Source: Shinella sp. PSBB067 (GTDB lineage Bacteria; Pseudomonadota; Alphaproteobacteria; Rhizobiales; Rhizobiaceae). Taken from it: a stretch of 64,000 nucleotides of DNA. Each line of letters opens with the position of its first letter. Positions within the stretch are counted from its first letter, which is position 1. Where the stretch lies: contig NZ_CP069303.1 of assembly GCF_016839145.1 (NCBI RefSeq), positions 2,480,001 to 2,544,000 on the forward strand, read 5' to 3'. Position numbers and translations under genes: made by a program. The notes under the pieces were generated by a model, which saw nothing but the letters and a program-made list of their open reading frames with translations, ran no database searches and had not been told where the DNA came from. Shown one piece after another: positions 9,561 through 20,102 of the stretch.

Positions 9561-10286
9561 CTACCAGAGAGGCACGCGCAGACCCACGCGGAACTCGTGC
9601 TTGTGGAAACCGCGGTCGCGAATTTCCATGTCGCCCGTGCCGGTGCGGAACGCGTCGCCGCCGGCGATGCCGGAGAAGCGGTAGCCGACGTCGAGCTTGA
9701 CGCGTGAGGAAAGGTCGACGGAGGCGCCCGCCATCAGGGCATAGGTGAAGCGGAGGCCGTCCCTGCCCTCAAGGCTCGGGCTCGTGCAACCCGCGCCCGC
9801 GCAGGCGGCATTGCGCCAGTCGAGCCAGGTGGCGCCCAGTCCGGCGCCGAGATAGGGCGTGAAGCCGGCGAGCGTGCCGAGGTCGACATAGCCGTTGGCC
9901 ATCAGGCCGGCAGCGGAATAATCGGCCTTGAAGGCGCAATCGCCGCCCGCGCAGGCCGCGCCGCCACGAAAATCGCCCTTGGAGAAATCGGCCGTCAGGT
10001 CGGCACGCAGCAGATCGCTGAACTGATAGCCGAGACCGACGCCATAGGAGAGCGGCCGGGAGAAGCGGCGCTCGTCGAATGCCCGCGCCCCACCCGCCTC
10101 CACGACGCGGGGCCTTCCGCCCTTGATCCATCCGGAGTAACCGAGATCGCCGCGGATATACCAGCCCTCCGACGCGACGCTTTTCGACACGTCGATCTCG
10201 GGTGCGTCGATGATCTCGATATCGCTCGCGGCGGCGCTCGTCGCGAGAAGGGCGGCGATCCCGAACGGGGCGATTCGGCGGAACAT
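9561..10286 (-). CDS. Outer-membrane beta-barrel protein (Omp25/Omp31-like)
   Basis: A 241-residue protein with an N-terminal signal peptide (cleavage probably after ATSAAA, near residue 20). An eight-stranded beta-barrel pattern follows (GWYIRGDLGYSGW, GVGLGYQFSDLLRADLTADF, GFTPYLGAGLGATWLDW) with a final strand ending in an aromatic residue (VGLRVPLW), the usual outer-membrane assembly signal. This is the Brucella Omp25/Omp31 and rhizobial porin-like family, which stabilises the outer membrane; the exact role is unknown. Two cysteine pairs sit in predicted loops (ACAGGDC, ACAGAGC). A paralogue is encoded just upstream on the same strand. Confidence 0.88.
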   Translation of the reverse strand: MFRRIAPFGIAALLATSAAASDIEIIDAPEIDVSKSVASEGWYIRGDLGYSGWIKGGRPRVVEAGGARAFDERRFSRPLSYGVGLGYQFSDLLRADLTADFSKGDFRGGAACAGGDCAFKADYSAAGLMANGYVDLGTLAGFTPYLGAGLGATWLDWRNAACAGAGCTSPSLEGRDGLRFTYALMAGASVDLSSRVKLDVGYRFSGIAGGDAFRTGTGDMEIRDRGFHKHEFRVGLRVPLW

Positions 10287-10420
10287 GATCTCGATCCCTG
10301 ACAGGCCGGTCTTGCCGGCAGTTGCGCGCGGCCGGCCGGCACCTTGCCGCCATATACCGTCGGTTAACCATATTTCTTAAGGAATGAAGAAACCGTTAAA
10401 CGGCCCCGCCCGCCCGAAAC

Positions 10421-10448
10421 GCAAAAGGCCGCCCCGAAGGGCGGCCTT
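10421..10448 (-). terminator. Terminator after the second outer-membrane protein gene
   Basis: A perfect 10-bp stem (aaggccgccc / gggcggcctt) with the tetraloop cgaa is followed on the minus strand by TTTTGCG. It lies 22 bases after the stop of the gene at 10470-11306 and separates it from its paralogue. Confidence 0.88.
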
Positions 10449-10469
10449 GAAAGCTCGGCGTCAGCCGGC

Positions 10470-11306
10470 TTACTTGTAGACCGGCGGCTCGATCGGGATA
10501 TCGGCCGGCGGGATATAGGAGGCCGTTTCGCAGCCGTTGAACGAGTAGCGCAGGCCGGCGCGGGCTTCGTGGCTGTAGAAGCCCTTGTCGTAGCCGGGAC
10601 CGCCGTTGGAGGCATAACCGAACATCGCGCCCTTGGTGATATGGCGGAAGCGATAGCCAACGTCAGCCTTCAGGTTGCAGGTCAGGTCAACCGAAGCGCC
10701 GGCCATGAGCGCATAGGTGAAGCGCCAGCTCTTTTTGCCGCCATGTTCTTCGGTCGGATCGCATGGGCCACCACCAACTGGGCACGAAGTATTTTTCAGA
10801 TTACCCCACTTAACATAAGTCCCGCCGATGCCAGCACCCACATAAGGCGTGATGGAGCCGTAGGTACCAATATCAACATAAGCATTGGCAAGCAGACTCA
10901 AAGCAGTAAGCGAGGCAACATCCCGTGACGTGCAAGGTACAAGCGGCGATCCGCAGCTTCCGGAGGTTGAGCCGTTGAATTTCGATTTAAACATGTAGTC
11001 AAGGGTTACGTCAGTGCGGAAGTGATCATTGATCTGGTAGCCGACACCACCGCCAAGAACAAAGCCACTTTTCAGGCGTGCAGAGGTAAAATCGACGTCA
11101 TTACCATTCGACCCCTGGAAATAATGCGCGCCGCGCATCTTGTTGTAGGACCAGCCCGCGTCGCCGCGCAGGTACCAGCCGCCGGTCTCGACCACGGCGG
11201 TTTCCTGGACCGGAGCCTCGATGACCTGCGGTTCATACAAATCGGCTGCGTAAACCGGCATGCCTGACAGCAGGACGGCCGCGACGCCACTCAAAACTTT
11301 CCTCAT
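10470..11306 (-). CDS. Outer-membrane beta-barrel protein (Omp25/Omp31-like), larger paralogue
   Basis: A 278-residue protein with a signal peptide (MRKVLSGVAAVLLSGMPVYA, cleaved about residue 20). The beta-barrel has the same strand signatures as its neighbour (GGWYLRGDAGWSYNKMRG, FVLGGGVGYQINDHFRTDVTLDY, GSITPYVGAGIGGTYVKWG, FTYALMAGASVDL). It differs in longer loops with Cys residues (SCGSPLVPC, SCPVGGGPC). The middle of the gene (about 10750-11110) is visibly less GC-rich and uses codons such as ATA, AAT and TTA that are rare around it, so this surface-loop part may have been exchanged or imported. The last residues (YIPPADIPIEPPVYK) form an extension after the barrel. A CtrA-type box lies 90 bases upstream. 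Confidence 0.88.
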   Translation of the reverse strand: MRKVLSGVAAVLLSGMPVYAADLYEPQVIEAPVQETAVVETGGWYLRGDAGWSYNKMRGAHYFQGSNGNDVDFTSARLKSGFVLGGGVGYQINDHFRTDVTLDYMFKSKFNGSTSGSCGSPLVPCTSRDVASLTALSLLANAYVDIGTYGSITPYVGAGIGGTYVKWGNLKNTSCPVGGGPCDPTEEHGGKKSWRFTYALMAGASVDLTCNLKADVGYRFRHITKGAMFGYASNGGPGYDKGFYSHEARAGLRYSFNGCETASYIPPADIPIEPPVYK

Positions 11307-11395
11307 CGCCTTGCTCCAATAGGCTTGTGCTTGGCACGCCCGGCACGCCGGCTTTCCAAGTCCCTCGATCGGCTATGGATAATGGCGAAGAAAGG

Positions 11396-11410
11396 TTAAG
11401 GCGCGATTAA
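11396..11410. promoter_or_regulatory. CtrA-type binding site upstream of the outer-membrane protein gene
   Basis: TTAA at 11396-11399 and TTAA at 11407-11410 are separated by exactly seven bases, followed by C, matching the full alphaproteobacterial CtrA consensus TTAA-N7-TTAAC. It lies about 90 bases before the start of the 278-residue barrel protein. CtrA is known to influence outer-membrane protein genes in Brucella. The rest of the 383-base gap (11307-11689) is AT-rich promoter-like sequence plus a repeat. Confidence 0.6.
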
Positions 11411-11526
11411 CTACGAAAATTTACTCTATTCGTTAACAACCATTCACAAATTCTGTAAATCTTTAAGTAACGGTCCAATTTCAACTAGCCGAAAGGAAAG
11501 CCGAACCAGAACCTCGGTCCCCAGGC

Positions 11527-11610
11527 GTCATCCTCGGCCTTGTGCCGAGGATCTGCGAACACATCAGACGATCGCAGCTTCGCAAATGCGCGGGAGAGCC
11601 CGAGCATGAC
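11527..11610. repeat. 85-bp double-hairpin intergenic repeat, copy 1
   Basis: It starts gtcatcctcgg and ends cccgagcatgac. The left part folds as cctcgg..ccgagg, and the right arm repeats the motif in inverted form. Copies at 26745-26829 and 28010-28094 share the two ends, length and overall plan; this copy has the most diverged centre and right hairpin. It resembles RIME/REP-like palindromes of rhizobia. It lies between glmM and the outer-membrane protein gene, in a gap without genes. Confidence 0.8.
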
Positions 11611-11689
11611 GAACGGCGGCTTACACACCGTGTCGGTGGTCCGGACCGCGCGCCGCACAGCCCTGCCTTCGGAAAATGCGGCCGGTGCC

Positions 11690-13042
11690 TCAGGCGGCGC
11701 TGCGCACCGCGCCGATGACGCCGACGAGCTGGTCCACGATGCGCTCCACCTGGGCGCGGTCGTCGCCTTCCGCCATCACGCGGATCAGCGGTTCCGTCCC
11801 GGAGGGGCGGATGAGGAGGCGGCCGTTGCGGGCAAGCTCGCTTTCCGCATCCGCGATGGCCTGGCGCACCGCGGCGTCTTCCAGCGGCTTGCCGGCCTGC
11901 ACGCGAACATTCTTGAGGATCTGAGGCACCGGCTCGAAACGGTTGCACACCTCGCTGACGGTCCTGCCGCTGCGCTTGACGCAGGCAAGGATCTGCAGCG
12001 CCGCCACGAGGCCATCGCCGGTCGTGCCGAAATCCGACAGGACGATATGGCCGGACTGCTCGCCACCGACATTGTGATCGTTCTGGCGCATGTGCTCGAC
12101 GACATAGCGGTCGCCGACCTTGGTGCGCTGGAGGCCGAGGCCCTTGCCGGTCAGGAACCGCTCAAGGCCGAGATTGGACATGACGGTCGCGACGATGCCG
12201 CCGCCGCGCAGCATGCCGTCCGCCGCCCAGCTTTCCGCGATGACGGCCATGAGCTGGTCGCCGTCGATGATCTTGCCGTTCTCGTCGATGATCTGCACGC
12301 GGTCGGCATCGCCATCGAGCGCGATGCCGATGTCGGCGCGCACCTCGTGCACCTTGCGCTGCAGCGTTTCCGGATGGGTCGAGCCGCAGTCGAGATTGAT
12401 GTTGAGGCCGTCTGGCTCGTTGCCGATCGTCACGACGTCGGCGCCGAGCTCCCACAGCGCCGCGGGCGCCACGCGGTAGGCCGCGCCGTTGGCACAGTCG
12501 ATGGCGATGCGCAGGCCCTGCAGGGTCACGTCCCGCGGCAGCGTGCGCTTGGCGTGCTCGATATAGCGGTCGTGCACGCCGTCGATGCGCTTTGCCCGGC
12601 CGATCTCTGCGGACTTGGCAAGCTGCGCCATCATGTCCCTTTCGAGCAGGTCCTCGATCTCCATCTCAAGCTCGTCGGAGAGCTTGTAGCCATCAGGGCC
12701 GAAGAGCTTGATGCCGTTGTCGTAGAAGGGGTTGTGCGAGGCCGAGATCATAACGCCGATATCGGCGCGCAGCGAGCGCGTCAGCATGGCGACGGCGGGC
12801 GTCGGGATCGGGCCGAGGACGAAGGCGTCGATGCCGGCGGCGGTGAATCCCGCAACCATGGCGTTTTCCAGCATGTAGCCGGAAAGGCGCGTGTCCTTGC
12901 CGATCACCACCCGGTGGCGGTGCGCGCCGCGCCGGAAGATCGTGCCCACGGCGATGCCGACCCGCATGGCGAGGTCCGGCGTCATCGGGAAGGTGTTGGA
13001 TTGACCCCGGATGCCATCCGTGCCGAAATAACGACGTTTCAT
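11690..13042 (-). CDS. glmM: Phosphoglucosamine mutase GlmM
   Basis: Interconverts glucosamine-6-phosphate and glucosamine-1-phosphate on the way to UDP-GlcNAc for peptidoglycan and LPS. The 450-residue protein begins [13 protein letters not shown], typical of GlmM. The phosphoserine loop is [14 protein letters not shown] with Ser102 expected to be phosphorylated, the metal loop is DGDADR, and the C-terminal phosphate-binding loop is [12 protein letters not shown]. The start at 13042 has AGGAG six bases upstream; a 64-codon upstream extension in frame lacks family similarity. It lies 281 bases downstream of ftsH on the same strand, past the ftsH terminator. An ftsH-glmM neighbourhood is common in proteobacteria. 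Confidence 0.96.
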   Translation of the reverse strand: MKRRYFGTDGIRGQSNTFPMTPDLAMRVGIAVGTIFRRGAHRHRVVIGKDTRLSGYMLENAMVAGFTAAGIDAFVLGPIPTPAVAMLTRSLRADIGVMISASHNPFYDNGIKLFGPDGYKLSDELEMEIEDLLERDMMAQLAKSAEIGRAKRIDGVHDRYIEHAKRTLPRDVTLQGLRIAIDCANGAAYRVAPAALWELGADVVTIGNEPDGLNINLDCGSTHPETLQRKVHEVRADIGIALDGDADRVQIIDENGKIIDGDQLMAVIAESWAADGMLRGGGIVATVMSNLGLERFLTGKGLGLQRTKVGDRYVVEHMRQNDHNVGGEQSGHIVLSDFGTTGDGLVAALQILACVKRSGRTVSEVCNRFEPVPQILKNVRVQAGKPLEDAAVRQAIADAESELARNGRLLIRPSGTEPLIRVMAEGDDRAQVERIVDQLVGVIGAVRSAA

Positions 13043-13265
13043 CTTCGCTCCTGAAATCGCTGGCTCCTGCGGTCTTCCCCCGCGCCAACGCGATACGCGC
13101 CTCGTCTGCCGCGTCCAAGGTGCCCTATAGCAGCGCACCGGCGATGGAAACAGTCTCGCCCCGTCGCGTAACTTTAACCTTAAGACATGCGGCTTTCGTG
13201 CTTCTTGCCACAAAAGCCGGCAAAGAACATCCACCCCGGAATCAGAATTCGTTACAGTCCGTTAC

Positions 13266-13302
13266 CGAAAGAAAACGGCCGGGAACTGCGTCCCGGCCGT
13301 TT
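13266..13302 (-). terminator. Terminator after ftsH
   Basis: A 12-bp perfect stem (aaacggccggga / tcccggccgttt) with the loop actgcg is followed on the minus strand by TTTTCTTTC. It lies 22 bases after the ftsH stop and separates ftsH from glmM. Confidence 0.88.
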
Positions 13303-13323
13303 CGATCTTCCTTTGCCCGCCGA

Positions 13324-15246
<1,923 letters not shown>

Positions 15247-15459
15247 CGAGCTTTCCGGGCACTTTCTCGACCAAGGGCTCCTGGCCGCTTCTTTGTCCCC
15301 TAACATAGGGTCGCCTTGCGGCCTTGCCAAGGCAAAGCGCTCGCACCCCGGGGCTTTTCTCAAACTATCGTCAACAACAGGCGCGACCGGCGCCAACGCG
15401 CGGGTCGTGCCGCCATCGACACTTTCCGGCATATTACCACAACGCAGTCGTCCGCGCCC

Positions 15460-16752
15460 TCATTCGTTCGGCGGAGGGGGGAAACGCGGGCACCCTGCAA
15501 GGTCCGCCAGCGCCTGCGCGACCGGCAGATCGAATCGCGGCAGGAAATGCGCGTAGGGCGCGATCGCCGGCTCGATATCCGCCGCCACCCGCGTCGCCGC
15601 GCCGCCGTCCTCGAATCTCAGGCGCGGCGCGGCGCGGGCAGCGCGCAGGGCGGGGCCGTGCAGGTGCGCAAGCGCGCCCTCGCCTCCCCCCTCGCAACAG
15701 GCGCAAACCACGACGGCGCGCTCCGCCCGGACGACGACGCGATACCGCCCGTCCCACACGCCGGCCTCTCCCGGCCGCAGCAGCAGCGGAGCGATGCCGC
15801 GGCATTCCCTGTAGAGATGAAGGCCGTCGCGGCGGCGGTCGAACACCACCCGTCCGGCGGTCATGCGCGACAGTGTGCCGCTGGCAAGAAAGGTCTTCAG
15901 GCGGCCGGCGGAGCGGGCTTCGAGCACATGGACGCGGCCGCCCGCCGTCGCCGCGAGCAGCAGGAGGCCGCGCCAGGCCGCAGGTTCCGAAAGGGCGGCC
16001 GCGATGCCGGCAAGCGATAGCGTGAAGCATGAGCCGTCCCTCCGCACCGCGGCGGCAAGGAAATCCGCCGCGCGCTTGGCCAGCACGAGCCGTTCGCCGG
16101 GCGCTGGCTGCAGGGCCGGCACGACGCCTTCCGCGCGGATGCGCACCCGCTCGAAGCGCGGATTGAGATTGCTCGGATCGTCGATCCAGCCTTCGCCGTG
16201 CGTATCGAGGAGGGCGCGGATCGCGGCCCGGTCGATGCCGAGAAGCGGCCGGAGCAGCCAGACTGCCCCCTCCAGCAGGACCGCATCCGCCATGCCGGAA
16301 AGCCCGACGCCTTCGCCCGTGCGGGCGGCACGCATGGCGACGGTCTCGTTCTGGTCGTCGCGCGTATGGGCGGCAAGGATCGCATCAGCGCCGGCTTGCA
16401 TGGCGGCATCGACGAGAAGCGCGTAGCGCCGGGTACGCGCGGCGGCCTGCAGACCGGCCGCCGGCTTCGGTCCTTCCCAGCGGCGCGTGAGATGCGCAAC
16501 GCCATGGCGCGCGCAAAGGGCCGCGACGGCGGACGCCTCCCCGGCCGAACCGGCGCGAAGGGCATGGTCGACGGTACAGGCCATGAGCGTGATGTGAGGG
16601 TAGCGCCCGGCGGCGCAAAGCGTGGCGAGCGCCACGAGGAGCCCGGTCGAATCGCTGCCGCCGGAAATGGCGATCAGCAGCCGCGCGGGGCGTTTGAAAC
16701 TTGCAAGGAGGCGGTCGGCTGCCTCGACGACGGGATTGTCCGCGCGGGCCAC
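15460..16752 (-). CDS. tilS: tRNA(Ile)-lysidine synthase TilS
   Basis: Attaches lysine to C34 of tRNA-Ile(CAU), changing its decoding from AUG to AUA; ATP-dependent and essential in most bacteria. The PP-loop motif SGGSDST starts at residue 30, and the N-terminal domain continues through HTRDDQNETVAMR. The C-terminal half is Ala/Arg-rich and diverged, as in other alphaproteobacterial TilS. Translation begins at GTG 16752 (VARADNPVVEAADRLL) with GGAG upstream. The start lies only 20 bases after the cpoB stop, suggesting co-transcription with cpoB upstream. Confidence 0.9.
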   Translation of the reverse strand: MARADNPVVEAADRLLASFKRPARLLIAISGGSDSTGLLVALATLCAAGRYPHITLMACTVDHALRAGSAGEASAVAALCARHGVAHLTRRWEGPKPAAGLQAAARTRRYALLVDAAMQAGADAILAAHTRDDQNETVAMRAARTGEGVGLSGMADAVLLEGAVWLLRPLLGIDRAAIRALLDTHGEGWIDDPSNLNPRFERVRIRAEGVVPALQPAPGERLVLAKRAADFLAAAVRRDGSCFTLSLAGIAAALSEPAAWRGLLLLAATAGGRVHVLEARSAGRLKTFLASGTLSRMTAGRVVFDRRRDGLHLYRECRGIAPLLLRPGEAGVWDGRYRVVVRAERAVVVCACCEGGGEGALAHLHGPALRAARAAPRLRFEDGGAATRVAADIEPAIAPYAHFLPRFDLPVAQALADLAGCPRFPPPPNE

Positions 16753-16772
16753 GACCTTCGCTCCGTCCGCAA

Positions 16773-17774
16773 TCAGCAGGACAGGCGGCTCTGCTCGGAA
16801 GAAACCTTGTTCTTCACGGCCTTGGAGGCATTCGGATAGCGCTTGTTGACTTCGCGCAGCGTCGCGCAGGCGGTTTCGCGGTTATCGAGCGCGGCGAGCG
16901 ACATGCCGAGCTTGAGCAGCATTTCCGGCGCCTTCTTCGACTTGGCGTAGGTCTGGTGGGCGTTGAGGAAGGTCTTGGCCGCGTCGTTGAAGTTACCCTG
17001 CGAATATTGCGCCTCGCCGAGCCAGAAATTGGCGTCGGCCGCCTTCTCGCTGCTCGGGAAGATGTCGAGATAGTCGCGGAATTCGCGCTCGGCGACCTGG
17101 TAGTCGCCGGAAAGCACATGGCCATAGGCCGACTGGTAGAGATCGTCCGGATTGTCGAGCGAGGCGGTCGTGGACTGCGAGGCCTGCGGCAGGCCGCCAT
17201 CCGTGCCCGGCGCCGTGTTGCCGCTGCCGATCGAGGCGCTCCGGTTGTTGAGGTCCGGGTTGGTCTCCGCGCCGATCGGGTTGCCGTTCTCGTCGAACTT
17301 GATGGAGCCGAGTTCCTGCGGCTGGGCGCCGCCCCCGCCGGGCTCGCCGGGCGTGCTGGACCCGGCGGTGTCATCCGCCGGCGCCCGGTTCGAAGCGATC
17401 TGCTGGTCGGGCGTTCCGCCGTTGACCGGCTTGTCGAGCGCGCCGCTCTTGCCGCTGGCCTTGCCCTTGCCGTTCTCCAGGTCCTGGAAACGGTATTCGT
17501 TGTCTTCCTGCGCCTTGCGGATCTGTTCCTGCATCTGCAGAAGCTGGTAGCTCATCTCCTCGATGCGGCCGTTGAGGTTACGGATCTCCTCCTCGAGCTG
17601 GCCGACCCGCGGATCCATGGCCTGGGCCAGAACCACGTTGCCGTCGCCCGCCCCCGCGCTCTTGTGGGAAAGGAAGCCGTTGGCCAGAGTCGAGAGCGGC
17701 GATGCGCTGATCGGCCCGACCGTGCCTGCGACCGCTGCGAGACTGAGAACGCCTGCCGCGACAAGTTTCTTCAT
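16773..17774 (-). CDS. cpoB: Cell division coordinator CpoB (YbgF), Tol-associated TPR protein
   Basis: A periplasmic protein that links Tol-Pal constriction energy with peptidoglycan synthesis during division in E. coli. The 333-residue protein has a signal peptide (MKKLVAAGVLSLAAVAG, cleaved near SAS/SPL). A trimerising coiled coil at about residues 55-100 (VGQLEEEIRNLNGRIEEMSYQLLQMQEQIRKAQ) and a Gly/Pro/Asn-rich linker come next, then C-terminal TPR repeats (DDLYQSAYGHVLSGDYQVAEREFRDYL onward). It is the last member of the tol cluster on this strand, separated from pal by a terminator, so it may also be transcribed on its own. Confidence 0.93.
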   Translation of the reverse strand: MKKLVAAGVLSLAAVAGTVGPISASPLSTLANGFLSHKSAGAGDGNVVLAQAMDPRVGQLEEEIRNLNGRIEEMSYQLLQMQEQIRKAQEDNEYRFQDLENGKGKASGKSGALDKPVNGGTPDQQIASNRAPADDTAGSSTPGEPGGGGAQPQELGSIKFDENGNPIGAETNPDLNNRSASIGSGNTAPGTDGGLPQASQSTTASLDNPDDLYQSAYGHVLSGDYQVAEREFRDYLDIFPSSEKAADANFWLGEAQYSQGNFNDAAKTFLNAHQTYAKSKKAPEMLLKLGMSLAALDNRETACATLREVNKRYPNASKAVKNKVSSEQSRLSC

Positions 17775-17869
17775 CTATCTTCGTCCTGTTGGTCCGATTG
17801 TGCGCCGAGGCGCTGCCGAAGAGTTTTCCAAATATCCTCAAAAAGCAACGGAGTTCGGCCAAAGTGTGT

Positions 17870-17902
17870 TGAAAAAAGAAAGGCGGCCGAAAGGCCGCCT
17901 TT
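17870..17902 (-). terminator. Terminator after pal
   Basis: A perfect 10-bp stem (aaaggcggcc / ggccgccttt) with the tetraloop gaaa is followed on the minus strand by CTTTTTTC. It lies about 22 bases after the pal stop, isolating cpoB from the upstream tol genes. Confidence 0.9.
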
Positions 17903-17924
17903 CCCATGCGTTCCCCGAGGGGAA

Positions 17925-18464
17925 TTACATGCCCGCGCCGCCGAGAACGGTGACGGCACGACGGTTCTGCGACCAGCAGGAAATGTCGTCGCACACGGCG
18001 ACCGGACGTTCCTTGCCGTAGGAGATCGTCTTGATGCGGTTTGCCGGGATACCGCGCGAAGCGAGGTACTGGCGGGTCGCCGCGGCGCGGCGTGCGCCGA
18101 GCGCGAGGTTGTATTCGCGCGTGCCGCGTTCGTCGGCATGGCCTTCGACCGTGATCGCGTAGTTCGGGTAGCGCTGCAGCCACTGGGCCTGGCGGTCGAG
18201 CGTCGAGGCGGCGTCGGCACGGATCGACGTGGAGTCGGTGTCGAAGAAGATGCGGTCGCCGACATTGACCGTGAAGTCCTGCTGCGAGCCGGGCGTGGCC
18301 GAACCGCCGGCGCCGCCGTTGAGGCCGAGGTCGCCGGCGCTGTTCGGCAGGTTCTTCTTGGAGGCGCAGCCCGCCAGGGCGAGCGTCATGAAGAGCGCGA
18401 TCATCACCGGGTTGCGGGCGATGGTCTGCATGCGGCCAGCGGCCGGAGTATGAATGCGGCTCAT
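17925..18464 (-). CDS. pal: Peptidoglycan-associated lipoprotein Pal
   Basis: An outer-membrane lipoprotein of the Tol-Pal system, holding the outer membrane to peptidoglycan. In the 179-residue protein the lipobox LALAGC lies at the end of a signal sequence. A Gly-rich linker and an OmpA domain follow (VEGHADERGTREYNLALGARRAAATRQYL is the peptidoglycan-binding helix region, with the diaminopimelate-binding Asp/Arg). ATG 18464 is preferred because AAGGAGA lies seven bases upstream. A start 11 codons earlier and one 11 codons later are possible. The 312-base gap to tolB suggests its own promoter. Confidence 0.95.
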   Translation of the reverse strand: MSRIHTPAAGRMQTIARNPVMIALFMTLALAGCASKKNLPNSAGDLGLNGGAGGSATPGSQQDFTVNVGDRIFFDTDSTSIRADAASTLDRQAQWLQRYPNYAITVEGHADERGTREYNLALGARRAAATRQYLASRGIPANRIKTISYGKERPVAVCDDISCWSQNRRAVTVLGGAGM

Positions 18465-18776
18465 GAGCCGGTCTCCTTGCATCAGTTCTTGCGTCAAGTT
18501 CGTTGAAGCGCGGGTTTCAATCAGGGTTGCCAGACTGTAACCCGGAGCGGTTAATCCGCCTTCAACGGTTATGGTTAACGATTGCTTGTAAGACCGTCCC
18601 CGGCCCCTCGCATTTCATCATGCTGTCGCATGCTCGGGCGCGGAACCTCGTCACATATCCGCGCGGGCAGCATGCCGAAACGGAAGCGGGCCCGCCGCTT
18701 CTCGCCGTGGCGCCTGATTTACAGGACTTTGCGGCAAGAACGCGGCAGACCCGCCCCATTCGGGATGCTCCGAAGA
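18465..18776. other. Intergenic region between pal and tolB
   Basis: 312 bases with no convincing gene. It should hold the pal promoter (minus strand). It contains several GTTAA-type half-sites (for example ggttaatccgcc and ggttaacgattg near 18550-18585), but no pair with CtrA spacing and no convincing terminator for tolB. Nothing else was recognised. Confidence 0.5.
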
Positions 18777-20081
18777 CTATTCGAGCAGCGGCGACCAGGC
18801 CGGGTCGGAAGCAAAGCCCTTCGTCTGGATAAGCTGCTCGTTGTAGCCCGTCAGGTCGATCGAGTAGATCTGCGGTCCGCCGGCGCCGGCCGACTGGCGG
18901 AAGAACATCAGCACGCGGCCGTTCGGCGCCCAGGTCGGGCCTTCGTTGTGGAAGCCGGTGGTCAGGATGCGCTCGCCCGAACCGTCCGTCTTCATCACGC
19001 CGATGGAGAACTTGCCGCCCGACTGCTTGGTGAAGGCGATGAGGTCGCCGCGCGGGGACCAGACCGGCGTGGAATAGGAGCCGTCGCCGAAGGAGATGCG
19101 GCGCTGGCCCGAGCCGTCGGCGCCCATCACGTAGAGCTGCGGCCGGCCGCCACGGTCGCTTTCGAAGACGATCTGGCTGCCGTCGGGCGAATAGGACGGC
19201 GAGGTGTCGATAGCCGCGGTCGAGGTCAGCCGCGTCGTGGTGCGCGAGCGCAGGTCCATCGTGTAGATGTTGGAGTTGCCCTCCTGCTGCAGGCTCATGA
19301 TGACCTTCTGGCCATCCGGCGAGAAGCGCGGCGAGAAGGTCATGCCCGGGAAGTTGCCGACCACCTCGCGCTGCCCCGTCTCGAGCTGGAGCAGGTAGAC
19401 GCGCGGCTGGTTGCCCTCGAAGGACATGTAGGTGATTTCCTGGCGGTTCGGCGAGAAGCGCGGCGTGAGCACGAGTTCATTCGAATTCGTCAGCGCCCGG
19501 GCATTGAAGCCGTCCTGGTCCATGATGGCGAGCTGGCGCTTGCGGTCCGTCTTCGGGCCGCTTTCGGCGACATAGACGATGCGCGTGTCGAAGTAGCCCT
19601 TTTCGCCCGTCAGGCGTTCATAGATCGCATCGGCGATGATATGCGCCACGCGGCGCCAGTTTTCCGGCTGGGTATAGAACTGCTGGCCGGTGAGCTGCTG
19701 GCCGGCAAACGTGTCCCAGAGGCGGAACTCGGCGCGCAGGCGCCCGTCGCCCTCCTGCGTCACGCGGCCCGTGACGAGCGCCTGCGCATTGATGACCTTC
19801 CAGTCGTCGAAGCGCGGCGGCTGGTCCGGGTTGGAGATCTTCTCGATGAAGGCCTTCTTGTTGACCGGCGCGAAGAGGCCGGAGCGCTTGAGGTCGGCGG
19901 CGATCACGTCGGTGATGCGCTGGCCGAGGTCACCGCTGGCGACGAAGTCCGTCACCGCGACCGGCAGCGGCTCGACGTTGCCCTTGTTGATGTTGATTTC
20001 CACTTTCGCAAAGGCCTGCGGCAGGGACACCGCAAGGCCAGTCAGCACGACCAGCAAACGGAGAAGATTGCGTCTGAACAT
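18777..20081 (-). CDS. tolB: Tol-Pal system beta-propeller protein TolB
   Basis: A periplasmic protein that cycles between Pal and TolA to control outer-membrane constriction. The 434-residue protein has a clear signal peptide ([25 protein letters not shown], 25 residues). An N-terminal TolB domain follows, then five to six WD40-like blades with repeated signatures such as [25 protein letters not shown] and [14 protein letters not shown]. Length and order match the family. It lies 21 bases downstream of tolA in the tolQRAB operon. Confidence 0.97.
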   Translation of the reverse strand: MFRRNLLRLLVVLTGLAVSLPQAFAKVEININKGNVEPLPVAVTDFVASGDLGQRITDVIAADLKRSGLFAPVNKKAFIEKISNPDQPPRFDDWKVINAQALVTGRVTQEGDGRLRAEFRLWDTFAGQQLTGQQFYTQPENWRRVAHIIADAIYERLTGEKGYFDTRIVYVAESGPKTDRKRQLAIMDQDGFNARALTNSNELVLTPRFSPNRQEITYMSFEGNQPRVYLLQLETGQREVVGNFPGMTFSPRFSPDGQKVIMSLQQEGNSNIYTMDLRSRTTTRLTSTAAIDTSPSYSPDGSQIVFESDRGGRPQLYVMGADGSGQRRISFGDGSYSTPVWSPRGDLIAFTKQSGGKFSIGVMKTDGSGERILTTGFHNEGPTWAPNGRVLMFFRQSAGAGGPQIYSIDLTGYNEQLIQTKGFASDPAWSPLLE

Positions 20082-20102
20082 CTATCTGGGCCTTCCTGGT
20101 TC

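Noticed and set aside
10363..10379. CtrA box upstream of the first outer-membrane protein gene (ttaacc...cttaa).
   Set aside because: The two TTAA elements are nine bases apart, not seven, so the consensus spacing is not met.
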